DNA of 64,000 bases from Comamonas phosphati. Lineage in GTDB: Bacteria > Pseudomonadota > Gammaproteobacteria > Burkholderiales > Burkholderiaceae_C. Of this stretch, positions 39,887 through 47,238 are shown in pieces. The stretch's first letter is position 1; the number at the start of each line of letters is the position of its first letter. The notes under the pieces are model-generated. The model was not told the origin of the DNA. It worked only from the letters and a program-made list of their open reading frames with translations, and ran no database searches. The DNA lies in contig NZ_BMEU01000009.1 of assembly GCF_014637085.1 (NCBI RefSeq), forward strand, positions 93,212 to 157,211, in the 5' to 3' direction. The translations under genes were made by a program, and so were the position numbers.

Positions 39887-40341
39887 GTCCGCGCCTCTTT
39901 CGGCAGCCGCAGGGCCGGCATCAGCACCACCTCGCCGGCCGGCGCCCCGGGCACCAGGTCCGCCAGCGTGAAGCCGTCCAGATGCGCCATGAAGCTGTGC
40001 AGCGCGCCCTGCAGCAGGCCCGTCAGGCGGCAGTCGCCGGTCAGCGTGCATTGGTTGCCGCCGGCAAAGCATTCCACCAGCGCAAAGTCGGGCTCCATGC
40101 CGCGCACCACGGCGCCCAGGTTGATCTGCTGCGGCAGGTGGGCCAGGCGCATGCCGCCGCCCTTGCCGCGCACGGTCTCTATCCAGCCCCGCAGGGCCAG
40201 TTGGTGCGTCACCTTCATCAGGTGTGCCTCGGAAATGCCGTAGGCCTGCGCGATCTCGGCAATCGTGCACAGCCGCTCGGGCCGCCGGGCCACATGCATG
40301 AGCAGGCGCAGCGCATAGTCGGTCATCCGGGTCAGGCGCAT
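39883..40341 (-). CDS. nsrR: Rrf2-family NsrR-like nitric-oxide-responsive repressor
   Basis: 152-residue Rrf2 protein. Winged helix at residues 1-60 (MRLTRMTDYALRLLMHVA, ISEAHLMKVTHQLALRGW) and a cysteine cluster CFAGGNQCTLTGDC near residue 91 for an iron-sulphur cluster (spacing CX6CX5C; E. coli NsrR has CX4CX5C), followed by RLTGLLQGAL and LADLV as in NsrR. NO destroys the cluster and releases DNA. Adjacent to nnrS and a truncated haemoglobin, and an NsrR-like box lies upstream of the operon. Confidence 0.85.
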   Translation of the reverse strand: MRLTRMTDYALRLLMHVARRPERLCTIAEIAQAYGISEAHLMKVTHQLALRGWIETVRGKGGGMRLAHLPQQINLGAVVRGMEPDFALVECFAGGNQCTLTGDCRLTGLLQGALHSFMAHLDGFTLADLVPGAPAGEVVLMPALRLPKEART

Positions 40342-40354
40342 GTAGGGGCTCCGT

Positions 40355-41620
40355 TCAAGCAGGTTTCCCGGGCTTGATCGCCGCGCGCACTACGGGCTGA
40401 GTCGTCTGCTGCAGGCGCGGCCGGATCAGCAGCGGCGCAAAGCGCCACAGATAGAGCGCAAACGCCAGCGCCCAGGCCAGCGCCGAAGCATGCAGCGCCG
40501 CCGGTGCCAGCCCAGCTCCCCCCCCGATCGGCAGCAGCGCCAGCAGGCGCAGCGCGGCAGCGGCCAGCACCAGCACATACATGGCCACCATGGCACTGTC
40601 GGTGCGCAGTGGCCGGCCCAGGTGGCCCAGCGCCGTGCGCGTCACCATGCCGATGATCAGCACCGCGAAGCCGGCCACGCCGATCACATGGGCGGGCCAG
40701 GCCAGGCGCAGCACCCAGCCGCCCGCCTGGGCCGCGGCCACCAGCAGGCCGGCGCCCAGGGCCGCATGGCCCAGATACAGAATCCACAGCAGCGGCACCT
40801 GGCGCACGGCCCAGGGCTTCCAGGCCAGCACCTGCCACAGCGTGAGCAGCCCCGCCAGGGCCAGAGCCGCCGCCATGCCGGGTTTCCAGCCCAGCAACAG
40901 ACAGGCAATGGCCAGCACGCCAGCGCCCAGCTGCCACTGCCCGCTGGCCGTGTGCATGGGAATCTGCAGGCCTGTCACGGCCCGCATGGCAAAGAACGGA
41001 ATCACGCGCCGCGCCACCAGCAGCGCAATCACGGCCATGCACAGCAGGCCGGCATGGAGATATTGCATCAGCGCGGCATGGTCGCCGCCCTGCCATGCCG
41101 CGCGCAGATACAGCGCATCGGCCACGCCCAGGCCCAGCACCAGCAGCGGCAGGCCGTAGTTGCGCCGGCTGCGCGCCGCGTAGATCACCCGGCCCAGCGC
41201 CACGGCGGCAGCGCCAAAGAACAGCAGCTCGCATGCGGCAGCCACCGCAAAGGCCGCATCGCCCGCCACCAGAAAGCCCGCGCGCGCCAGCAGCCACAGC
41301 AGGCACAGCCCGCCCAGCGCGCGGCCCTGGATAGGGTTGCGCCCGGTCCAGTTGCCGGCCGCCGTGAACAGAAAGCCCACGGCAATCGTCACCACAAAAG
41401 CCCACAGCATTTCGTGCGCATGCCACAGCACGCCCCCCAGCCGGCCCGCGAGCCACTGCGGCGCGAACACCCACAGCACCACCGACACCGCAGCCCACAG
41501 GCAGCCCGCCATGTACAGGGGCCGGAAACCGAGCTCCAGAAAAGCCTGCCACTGCGGCGCCGGAGCCTTGGGCTTGGGAGCCCGGCCGGCCGGCTCCTCG
41601 ATCTGCAGCAGCTCAGACAT
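40355..41620 (-). CDS. nnrS: NnrS family haem- and copper-containing membrane protein
   Basis: 421 residues with about 12 transmembrane helices. NnrS proteins carry haem and protect against nitrosative stress. Recognisable by the start FLELGFRPLYMAGCLWAAV, WHAHEMLWAFV near residue 68, RRVIPFFAMRAV and MVTRTALGHLGRPL near 335. Its start overlaps the haemoglobin gene end by 8 bases and the repressor follows 13 bases after its stop. Confidence 0.93.
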   Translation of the reverse strand: MSELLQIEEPAGRAPKPKAPAPQWQAFLELGFRPLYMAGCLWAAVSVVLWVFAPQWLAGRLGGVLWHAHEMLWAFVVTIAVGFLFTAAGNWTGRNPIQGRALGGLCLLWLLARAGFLVAGDAAFAVAAACELLFFGAAAVALGRVIYAARSRRNYGLPLLVLGLGVADALYLRAAWQGGDHAALMQYLHAGLLCMAVIALLVARRVIPFFAMRAVTGLQIPMHTASGQWQLGAGVLAIACLLLGWKPGMAAALALAGLLTLWQVLAWKPWAVRQVPLLWILYLGHAALGAGLLVAAAQAGGWVLRLAWPAHVIGVAGFAVLIIGMVTRTALGHLGRPLRTDSAMVAMYVLVLAAAALRLLALLPIGGGAGLAPAALHASALAWALAFALYLWRFAPLLIRPRLQQTTQPVVRAAIKPGKPA

Positions 41621-42017
41621 GGCTCACCACCGTCGGCAGCGCCTGGGGGTCGCGGCTCATCTGATAACTGAACCACAGGCTTTGCGCAATGCGGCGCGCG
41701 GCCTGCCCTGCCTGCTCGGCCATGGCGCGGTTGGGCTGCTCGGCCAGCGTGGCCTCAAACAGGCCCAGCCAGCGCTCGAACAGCTCCGGGCTCAGCCCCG
41801 GCAGCGCCGCGTGCTTGGGCATGGGCGCCCCTGAAAAGCGCGCCGTGCGCCGCAAAATGGCCGACCAGAAGTCCACCAGCTTGGCCAGGTGATGGTCCCA
41901 GTCCGTGATGCGCGCATCGAAGATGGGCCCCAGCACCTCGTCCTGGCGCACGCGCGCATAGAACGCATGCACCAAGCGCGCAACTTCGTCTTCGGTACAC
42001 AGCTCATCGGTGCCCAT
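41613..42017 (-). CDS. Group III truncated haemoglobin
   Basis: 134 residues of the truncated haemoglobin fold. Seen: FYARVRQDEVLGPIFDARI, DWDHHLAKLVDFWSAIL and the proximal haem histidine in the KHAALPGLSPELFERWL segment near residue 68. Group III members are typically found with NO or denitrification genes. It is first in the operon, so it responds most directly to the NsrR-like and FNR-like sites. NO or oxygen chemistry inferred from family and neighbours. Confidence 0.88.
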   Translation of the reverse strand: MGTDELCTEDEVARLVHAFYARVRQDEVLGPIFDARITDWDHHLAKLVDFWSAILRRTARFSGAPMPKHAALPGLSPELFERWLGLFEATLAEQPNRAMAEQAGQAARRIAQSLWFSYQMSRDPQALPTVVSHV

Positions 42018-42043
42018 CGCAACTCCTTCCCGCCGCCTGCAGA

Positions 42044-42072
42044 CATAAGATGCATTTAATGTACATCTTATG
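42044..42072 (-). promoter_or_regulatory. NsrR-like operator
   Basis: Perfect 9-base arms CATAAGATG and CATCTTATG flank an 11-base centre, and the core AAGATGCATTT-A-ATGTACATCTT fits the 11-1-11 NsrR consensus. Located 27 bases before the haemoglobin start, so a bound repressor would block the operon promoter. Confidence 0.75.
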
Positions 42073-42103
42073 AGACCAGGAGGGCGATGCGGCCGTGCCC
42101 GCC

Positions 42104-42117
42104 TTGATATAGCTCAA
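42104..42117. promoter_or_regulatory. FNR/ANR/DNR-like box
   Basis: TTGATATAGCTCAA matches the TTGAT-N4-ATCAA consensus at nine of ten defined positions. It lies about 45-50 bases upstream of the likely transcription start of the NO operon, the activating position for FNR-class proteins. This suggests oxygen-limited activation combined with NO derepression. Confidence 0.55.
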
Positions 42118-42152
42118 AGGCACGGCCGGCCATTGGGCGGCCCGATCACGAT

Positions 42153-43136
42153 TCAGTCGGCACGGATGTTCTGCGCCCTGATGATGGCGGCATAGCGCCG
42201 GCTGTCGCTTTGCATCACCGCATCAAATTCGGCCGGGCTCATGGGCGTGGGCTCGGCGGCCATATAGGCCAGCCGGGCCCGTATCTCGGGCAGGAGCACG
42301 ATGCGGTTGATCTCGCGGTTGAGGCGCTCGACCACCGCCCCGGGCGTGCCGGCAGGCGCGTAGAAGCCGTGCGTGGTGCCGGCGTCGAAGCCCTTGAGCC
42401 CGGCCTCGTCCAGGGTCGGCGTTTCGGGGAACAGGCTGGAGCGCCTGGGCGTGGCGGTGGCCAGCAGCTTGAGCTTGCCGGACTTCACATGCTGGATGGC
42501 GATGCCGGGGTCGAAGTAGAAGTCGATCTGCCCGGCCAGCAGGTCCTGCAGCGCCGACGAGGCCCCCTTGTAGGGCACGTGCACCGCCTGCACCCCGGCC
42601 TGGCTCTTGAGCAGTTCCCCCGCGATGTGCAGGCCGGTGCCGTTACCGGCCGAGCCATAGGACACCTTGTTGGGGTTGCTCCTCAAGTAGGCCAGGAACT
42701 GCTTGACGTCCTGCGCCGGGAAGTCGCCGCGCGCCATCAGGAACAGGGTGAGACGCCCGGCCGGCGCCACGGGCACCAGGTCCTTCGCGGTGTCATAGGG
42801 CAGCTTGGCGAACAAATGCGGGTTGTTGGTGATCAGGCTGCCCGCAGTCACGAGCAGGGTGTAGCCGTCACCCGCCGACTTGGCCACCTGGTCTGCACCG
42901 ATGATGCCGCTGGCGCCGGCCTTGTTCTCCACCACCACGGGCTGGCCCAGGGCCTGCTGCAGCGGCACCGAGATCGCCCGCGCCAGCACGTCGGGCGAAC
43001 TGCCTGGCGGGAAATTCACCACCACCTTGAGCGGCTTGGACGGCCAGTCGGCCTGGGCCCGGGCGAGCGGATTCGCCCCCAGGACGAGAGCGGCCTGCAG
43101 GCCTGCCGCGAGGATGTGTCGGCGGGACGGGTTCAT
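42153..43136 (-). CDS. Bug-family (TctC) periplasmic solute-binding protein
   Basis: 327 residues. Tat-like signal (SRRHILAAGLQAAL) ending LARAQA, then VVVNFPPGSSPDVLARAI, VENKAGASGIIGADQV, VSYGSAGNGTGLH and VPYKGASSALQDLL, all diagnostic for Bug proteins. ATG at 43136. It follows the (frameshifted) pobA gene by 20 bases and should be cotranscribed with the protocatechuate dioxygenase genes; binding of an aromatic or dicarboxylic acid is the contextual guess. No TctA/TctB membrane genes in view. Confidence 0.9.
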   Translation of the reverse strand: MNPSRRHILAAGLQAALVLGANPLARAQADWPSKPLKVVVNFPPGSSPDVLARAISVPLQQALGQPVVVENKAGASGIIGADQVAKSAGDGYTLLVTAGSLITNNPHLFAKLPYDTAKDLVPVAPAGRLTLFLMARGDFPAQDVKQFLAYLRSNPNKVSYGSAGNGTGLHIAGELLKSQAGVQAVHVPYKGASSALQDLLAGQIDFYFDPGIAIQHVKSGKLKLLATATPRRSSLFPETPTLDEAGLKGFDAGTTHGFYAPAGTPGAVVERLNREINRIVLLPEIRARLAYMAAEPTPMSPAEFDAVMQSDSRRYAAIIRAQNIRAD

Positions 43137-43156
43137 GGCTTGTCTCTCCCCTTCGT

Positions 43157-44333
43157 TCACGCCTCCACCGGCAGCCCGGTGAAGTTCTCGGAAAACTGCA
43201 GGCGCCCGGCACGGGTGCCGGTCATGTAGTCCAGGTCGGTGCGCTGCAGGCGCTGCACGAACGGATTCTGGCCGGGGAACTGGTGGGTCATGGTGCACAA
43301 GCCCGCCGAGAAGCGCTGCACCAACCACATGCGGCGCAGGCAGGTGTCGGAGTAGCGGGCCAGGTGCGCGTCAGCACCCTCCCGGTAGTGCGCCACCAGC
43401 GCGCGGGCCAGCACCTTGATGTCGGCCAGCGCCGAGTTCAACCCCTTGGCGCCGGTGGGCGGCACGATGTGGGCCGCATCGCCCGCCAGGAACAGACGGC
43501 CCCATTGCATGGGCTCGGCCAGGAAGCTGCGCATGGCGGTGACACCTTTTTGCGTGACTCTGCCTTCGTTGACCGGCGGCATGCCCTCCACATCCAGGCG
43601 CTTGTGCAGCTCGGACCAGATGCGGTCGTCGGACCAGTGGTCGGGGTTCTCGTCGGGCGCGCACTGCAGGTACAAGCGGGTCACGCTGGGGCTGCGGATG
43701 CTTTGCATCGCGAAGCCCCCATCATGGCAACCCCAGACGATCTCGTTGGTGGCGGCCGGCGCCTCGGCCAGGATGCCCAGCCAGCCGAAGGGATAAATGC
43801 GATCGAACACCTTGAGCTTGTCGGCCGGAATGGCCGAGCGACTCACGCCGCGAAAGCCGTCGCAGCCGGCGACGTAATCGCACTCGAGGCGGCAGGACTC
43901 GCCCTGGTGCTCGAAGTGCAGCACCGGGCGCTCGCCCTCCAGGCCATCGATGCGCTGCACCGGAGCCTCGTAGAAGATGGCGGCGCCGGCCTTCTGGCGC
44001 GCGTTCATGAGATCGGTGACCACCTCGTGCTGCGGATAGACCCAGACGTTGCGGCCGATCTCGGCCTCGAAGTCGATGCGGCGCGAGGCACCGTCGAAGC
44101 GGAAGTCCAGCGCGCTCTGCTTGAGCGCGAGCTGGTCCAGGCGTTCGCCCAGGCCCAGCTCGCGCAGCATCTCTACCACGCCCTGCTCCAGCACCCCGGC
44201 GCGCAGCCGGGTGCGCACATGCTCGCGGCCGGCACGCTCCAGCACCACCGACTCGATGCCGGCCAGGTGCAGCATGTGTGACATGCATCAGCCCCGCGGG
44301 GCCGGCGCCGATGATGGCGATCTGGGTTCGCAT
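43157..44333 (-). pseudogene. pobA: 4-hydroxybenzoate 3-monooxygenase, frameshifted near the N-terminus
   Basis: About 391 codons of a single-component FAD monooxygenase converting 4-hydroxybenzoate to protocatechuate. The true start at 44333 gives [16 protein letters not shown], the FAD-binding fingerprint; the frame then changes and the rest ([46 protein letters not shown]) is read in another frame. Between ATG and TCA codons stand four bases, CATG, where three are expected, so a one-base insertion at about 44278-44283 is the simplest cause. The remaining intact frame starting at 44284 lacks the FAD fingerprint and should be inactive. Start overlaps the pmdB stop. Inactive gene or sequencing error. 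Confidence 0.8.
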
Positions 44334-45175
44334 CAGACGGCCTCCTCGAAGGTGATCAGGCCCATGCCGGTGGTCATGGGCGCATAGTAGTTGCGGTGCA
44401 CCCGCCTGGCCTGGGGGTCCATGGCGCCGCGCATGACCAGCCACATGATCAGCTCAATGCCCTCGACGCCGTATTTCTGCATCAGGGTCTCGTGGGTCCA
44501 GCCGGTGAGGCTCTCGGGGTCGTTCTCCAGTCGGTCCAGGAAGTCCATGTCCGCGGCCTCGTTCATCGCGCCGAAGTGGGGGCCGGTGAGCTGGTGCGAC
44601 ATGCCGCCGGTGCCGATGATGGCCACCTTGATGTCGCGCTCGTAGCTCTCGACCGCGCGGCGGATCGCCTGGCCGAGGCGCCAGCAACGGCGCGCCGTGG
44701 GCAGCGGGTGTTGCAGCACGTTGACCTCGACGGGGATGGTGGGCACCGGCCAGCTCTCGGGCGTGGGGTCGAAGCACAGGTGCATGGGCACCAGAAAGCC
44801 ATGCTCGACCGCCATCTCCTGGCAGATGGTGAGGTCGAACTCGTCGTAGACCAGGCTGGTGCACAGGTGCTGCGAGAAAGCCAGGTCACCCGGGATGGGC
44901 GGCAGCGGGCGCACGCCAAAGCCTTCGTCCGCGATGGGATAGCTCTCGGCGCAGCCGATGGCGAAGGTGGGGTATTTGTCGAAGAAGAAGTCCGCGCCAT
45001 GGTCGTTGTAGACCATTAGGGCGACGTCGGGCTTGATCTCCCGCAGCCACTCGCGCACGGGCACATAGGCGTCGAACAGGGGCTTCCAGGCAGGGTTCTC
45101 GGTCTTCTTGCGGTCGTAGGCGCCGCCGATGGAAGGAACGTGAGAGGTGCCGATGCCGGCGATGATCTTGCCCAT
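44333..45175 (-). CDS. pmdB: Protocatechuate 4,5-dioxygenase beta (catalytic) subunit
   Basis: 280-residue LigB-type class III extradiol dioxygenase, Fe(II) dependent, opening the protocatechuate ring between C4 and C5. Seen: GTSHVPSIGGAYD with an iron histidine near residue 12, YNDHGADFFFDKYPTFAIG near 57-75 and GTGGMSHQLTGPHFG near 195 with the catalytic histidine. Gallate dioxygenase has the same fold, but the separate alpha subunit next door favours protocatechuate. Located 2 bases after pmdA. Confidence 0.88.
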   Translation of the reverse strand: MGKIIAGIGTSHVPSIGGAYDRKKTENPAWKPLFDAYVPVREWLREIKPDVALMVYNDHGADFFFDKYPTFAIGCAESYPIADEGFGVRPLPPIPGDLAFSQHLCTSLVYDEFDLTICQEMAVEHGFLVPMHLCFDPTPESWPVPTIPVEVNVLQHPLPTARRCWRLGQAIRRAVESYERDIKVAIIGTGGMSHQLTGPHFGAMNEAADMDFLDRLENDPESLTGWTHETLMQKYGVEGIELIMWLVMRGAMDPQARRVHRNYYAPMTTGMGLITFEEAV

Positions 45176-45177
45176 TT

Positions 45178-45540
45178 TCAGCTTGCTCCGGCTTGGTTGC
45201 GAGTCGCGAGGAATTGCTCGTAGGATTCGCCGCGCATCCTGGCGCCCATGTGGTACAGGCCGTTGCCCGTCACCACGCCCAGCTTGAGCAGGAAATAGAT
45301 GTTGGCGCCCTGGGCCAGCAGGCCCGAGAAGTCGCGGGCGCGCACCAGCGCCCTTTCTTCCTCGGTCAGGCCATAAGCGCCCATGAATGCCTCTTCGTCG
45401 CGCCGGTAAGCCTCGCGGTTAGTGGCCGCGGACAGCGCGTTGCACATCTTGTTGATCCGATAGCCGCGCCAGGAATTTTCGAGATCGAAGACCTCCGAGC
45501 CCTGGATGCGCGTCCCGCGTGCGAGTTGGGTGACTGCCAT
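45178..45540 (-). CDS. pmdA: Protocatechuate 4,5-dioxygenase alpha subunit
   Basis: 120-residue LigA-type subunit, all helical, that covers the active site of the beta subunit. Recognised by FDLENSWRGYRINKMCNAL near residue 18 and the C-terminal LLKLGVVTGNGLYHMGARMRG split region near 85-105. Divergent from a MarR regulator. The later enzymes of the 4,5-cleavage pathway (pmdC, pmdD, pmdE and others) are not in this window, so they must be elsewhere. Confidence 0.87.
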   Translation of the reverse strand: MAVTQLARGTRIQGSEVFDLENSWRGYRINKMCNALSAATNREAYRRDEEAFMGAYGLTEEERALVRARDFSGLLAQGANIYFLLKLGVVTGNGLYHMGARMRGESYEQFLATRNQAGAS

Positions 45541-45632
45541 TGCTGCTGCTCCAAAGAATGCTGTTCAGTCTATGCCGCAGATCAATAATTCATCTATTCA
45601 ACAATCGCTGCGAAATCCTCCGCACAAACCCG

Positions 45633-46178
45633 ATGTCCTTCCCTGATCCGCGCACTGTCGATGAGCTGTTGAACTACCGCCTCAGCTGCCTGCTGGAGGC
45701 CAGCGGCGCCATGATCACACGTCTGTGCGAGGGGCGTTACGGCATCACCCGGCGCGAATGGCGCCTCATCGCGCTGTTGGCGGCCCATGGGGCCATGTCA
45801 CCCTCGGAGTTGGCGCTCCGGGCCAAGCTGGAGCGGCCGCGGGTCTCGCGCCTGATCACCGAGCTGGTGGCCAAGGGCATCACGGCACGGGTGGGCGACC
45901 GCGAGGACAAGCGACGCGCGCTGGTGCGCCTGACCGACGAAGGCAGCGCGCTGGTGCGCCTGACCGACGAAGGCAGCGCGCTGTATGAGGAGCTGTTTCC
46001 TCGTACCATCGTCTTCCACAAGCAGGTGCTGGCGGCACTGAGTGCCGAGGAACTCGCGGCCTTCGACGCCGCGCTGCTCAAGCTCACCGAGCAAGCCACC
46101 CGGATCGCGGCCATGAAGCCGGTGGCCGAGAAGGCCGATCGGCGCCATGGCGGGGCGAGGAAGATCAAGCGGACCTGA
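45633..46178 (+). CDS. MarR-family regulator with duplicated wing-end segment
   Basis: 181 residues from the ATG at 45633 (MSFPDPRTVDELLNYRL); a longer frame from 45540 is less likely. The helix-turn-helix (MSPSELALRAKLERPRVSRL) and wing (RVGDREDKRRALVRLTDEGSAL) are clear. Straight after the wing a 10-residue unit, LVRLTDEGSA, occurs twice in tandem because of a 30-bp DNA duplication; MarR proteins have it once. This could alter or destroy the dimer geometry. Divergent from pmdA, so it likely controls the 4-hydroxybenzoate/protocatechuate genes. Ribosome site weak. Confidence 0.85.
   Translation: MSFPDPRTVDELLNYRLSCLLEASGAMITRLCEGRYGITRREWRLIALLAAHGAMSPSELALRAKLERPRVSRLITELVAKGITARVGDREDKRRALVRLTDEGSALVRLTDEGSALYEELFPRTIVFHKQVLAALSAEELAAFDAALLKLTEQATRIAAMKPVAEKADRRHGGARKIKRT
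45921..45980 (+). repeat. 30-bp perfect tandem duplication inside the MarR gene
   Basis: Two exact 30-base copies, 45921-45950 and 45951-45980, each starting CTGGTGCGCCTGACCGACGA. The unit is a multiple of three so the frame is kept. Perfect identity suggests a recent event or an assembly artefact. Confidence 0.9.
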
Positions 46179-46334
46179 TTGCGTGTGCCACGGCGAAGAA
46201 GTCAGCGCCGATGTCAAGAGAGGAAAGGGGCGAAACAGAGGATAACCGGAGGTGCTTCCGCCACGGCCTTGGACCCTTGCTGCAGACACAGAATGACCGG
46301 ATGCCCCGCGTGGCGGGCGGAATCCACAAGCAAA

Positions 46335-46362
46335 AACGCCCAACCGAGAACAGTTGGGCGTT
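46335..46362 (-). terminator. Intrinsic terminator after tRNA-Phe
   Basis: Perfect 10-bp stem AACGCCCAAC / GTTGGGCGTT with an 8-base loop, followed on the minus strand by TTTTTG. Located directly downstream of the tRNA. Confidence 0.85.
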
Positions 46363-46368
46363 GAATTT

Positions 46369-46444
46369 TGGTGGCCTGGGACAGAATCGAACTGCCGACA
46401 CAAGGATTTTCAATCCTCTGCTCTACCGACTGAGCTACCGGGCC
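46369..46444 (-). tRNA. tRNA-Phe (anticodon GAA)
   Basis: 76 nt including the encoded CCA. Cloverleaf on the minus strand: D stem GCTC/GAGC, anticodon stem GAGGA/TCCTT with loop TTGAAAA, T stem GGCAG/CTGTC with loop TTCGATT. Acceptor GGCCCGG pairs with CCAGGCC except at position 5:68, which is C-A. Otherwise a normal bacterial tRNA-Phe. Confidence 0.93.
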
Positions 46445-46520
46445 TAGCGTTTTTCGCTGAAGCCGTGATTATAGGCATATTTTTTAGCTCGAAATGGAAG
46501 TCCGCAAACTTTTTGCAGAT

Positions 46521-47189
46521 TCAGCCGCGGCGGTTGCGGCCGAGGTCCACGCCGAGCTGGCGCAGCTTGCGATACAGGTGGGTGCGCTCCAGGCCGGTCT
46601 TCTCGGCCACGCGGGTCATGGAGCCTCCTTCGCGGGCGAGGTGGAATTCGAAATACGCCTTCTCGAAGCCGTCGCGCGCCTCGCGCAGCGGGCGATCCAG
46701 ATCGAAGCCCTGGTGCGAATGCGGCAGGCTGTCTTCCACCGACTGCGGGCTGATGCTGGCGGCTGGCGCCGGCGCCGCGCCACCTTCCGCAGCTGCGGCC
46801 GGAGCTTCGGATGAAGAGCTAGCTGCGTTGCGGCTCAGACCCTGCTCCACGGCCTTGAGCAGCTTCTGCATGGTGATGGGCTTTTCGAGAAAGGACAGCG
46901 CGCCGATGCGCGTGGCCTCCACCGCCGTCTCGATCGTGGCATGGCCGCTCATCATGATGACGGGCATGGTCAGCTGTCCGGCCGAGGCCCACTCCTTGAG
47001 CAAGGTCACGCCGTCGGTGTCCGGCATCCAGATGTCCAGCAGCACCAGGTCGTAGCTGCTGGAAGCACGGGCAATACGTGCCTGAGTGGCATTCTCGGCC
47101 AGGTCCACACTATGACCTTCGTCGTTGAGGATTTCCGACAACAGATCCCTGATCCCCAGTTCGTCGTCGACCACCAGTATGTTTGCCAT
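46521..47189 (-). CDS. Response regulator, NtrX-like without AAA+ domain
   Basis: 222 residues. Receiver domain residues 1-120 with phosphate-accepting aspartate in LVLLDIWMPDTDG near 52 and FLEKPITMQ. A low-complexity linker rich in Ala, Ser and Pro (residues about 122-148) then leads to a C-terminal Fis-type helix-turn-helix (GSMTRVAEKTGLERTHLYRK). Classical NtrX has a sigma-54-activating AAA+ domain between these; it is absent here, so this protein cannot be a sigma-54 activator. Paired with the NtrY-like kinase 49 bases upstream. Confidence 0.88.
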   Translation of the reverse strand: MANILVVDDELGIRDLLSEILNDEGHSVDLAENATQARIARASSSYDLVLLDIWMPDTDGVTLLKEWASAGQLTMPVIMMSGHATIETAVEATRIGALSFLEKPITMQKLLKAVEQGLSRNAASSSSEAPAAAAEGGAAPAPAASISPQSVEDSLPHSHQGFDLDRPLREARDGFEKAYFEFHLAREGGSMTRVAEKTGLERTHLYRKLRQLGVDLGRNRRG

Positions 47190-47238
47190 GTGTCTAAAAA
47201 CCTATTGCTGTACTGAGTGCAAAACGTCGTCAGGCCGC

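Noticed and set aside
42153-46444. Genomic island inserted at tRNA-Phe
   Set aside because: The pob/pmd genes lie next to a tRNA, but no integrase, no second copy of the tRNA end and no change in base composition were found.
46354-46447. Open frames across the tRNA-Phe gene reading like short proteins
   Set aside because: The frames run through a convincing tRNA cloverleaf and its terminator.
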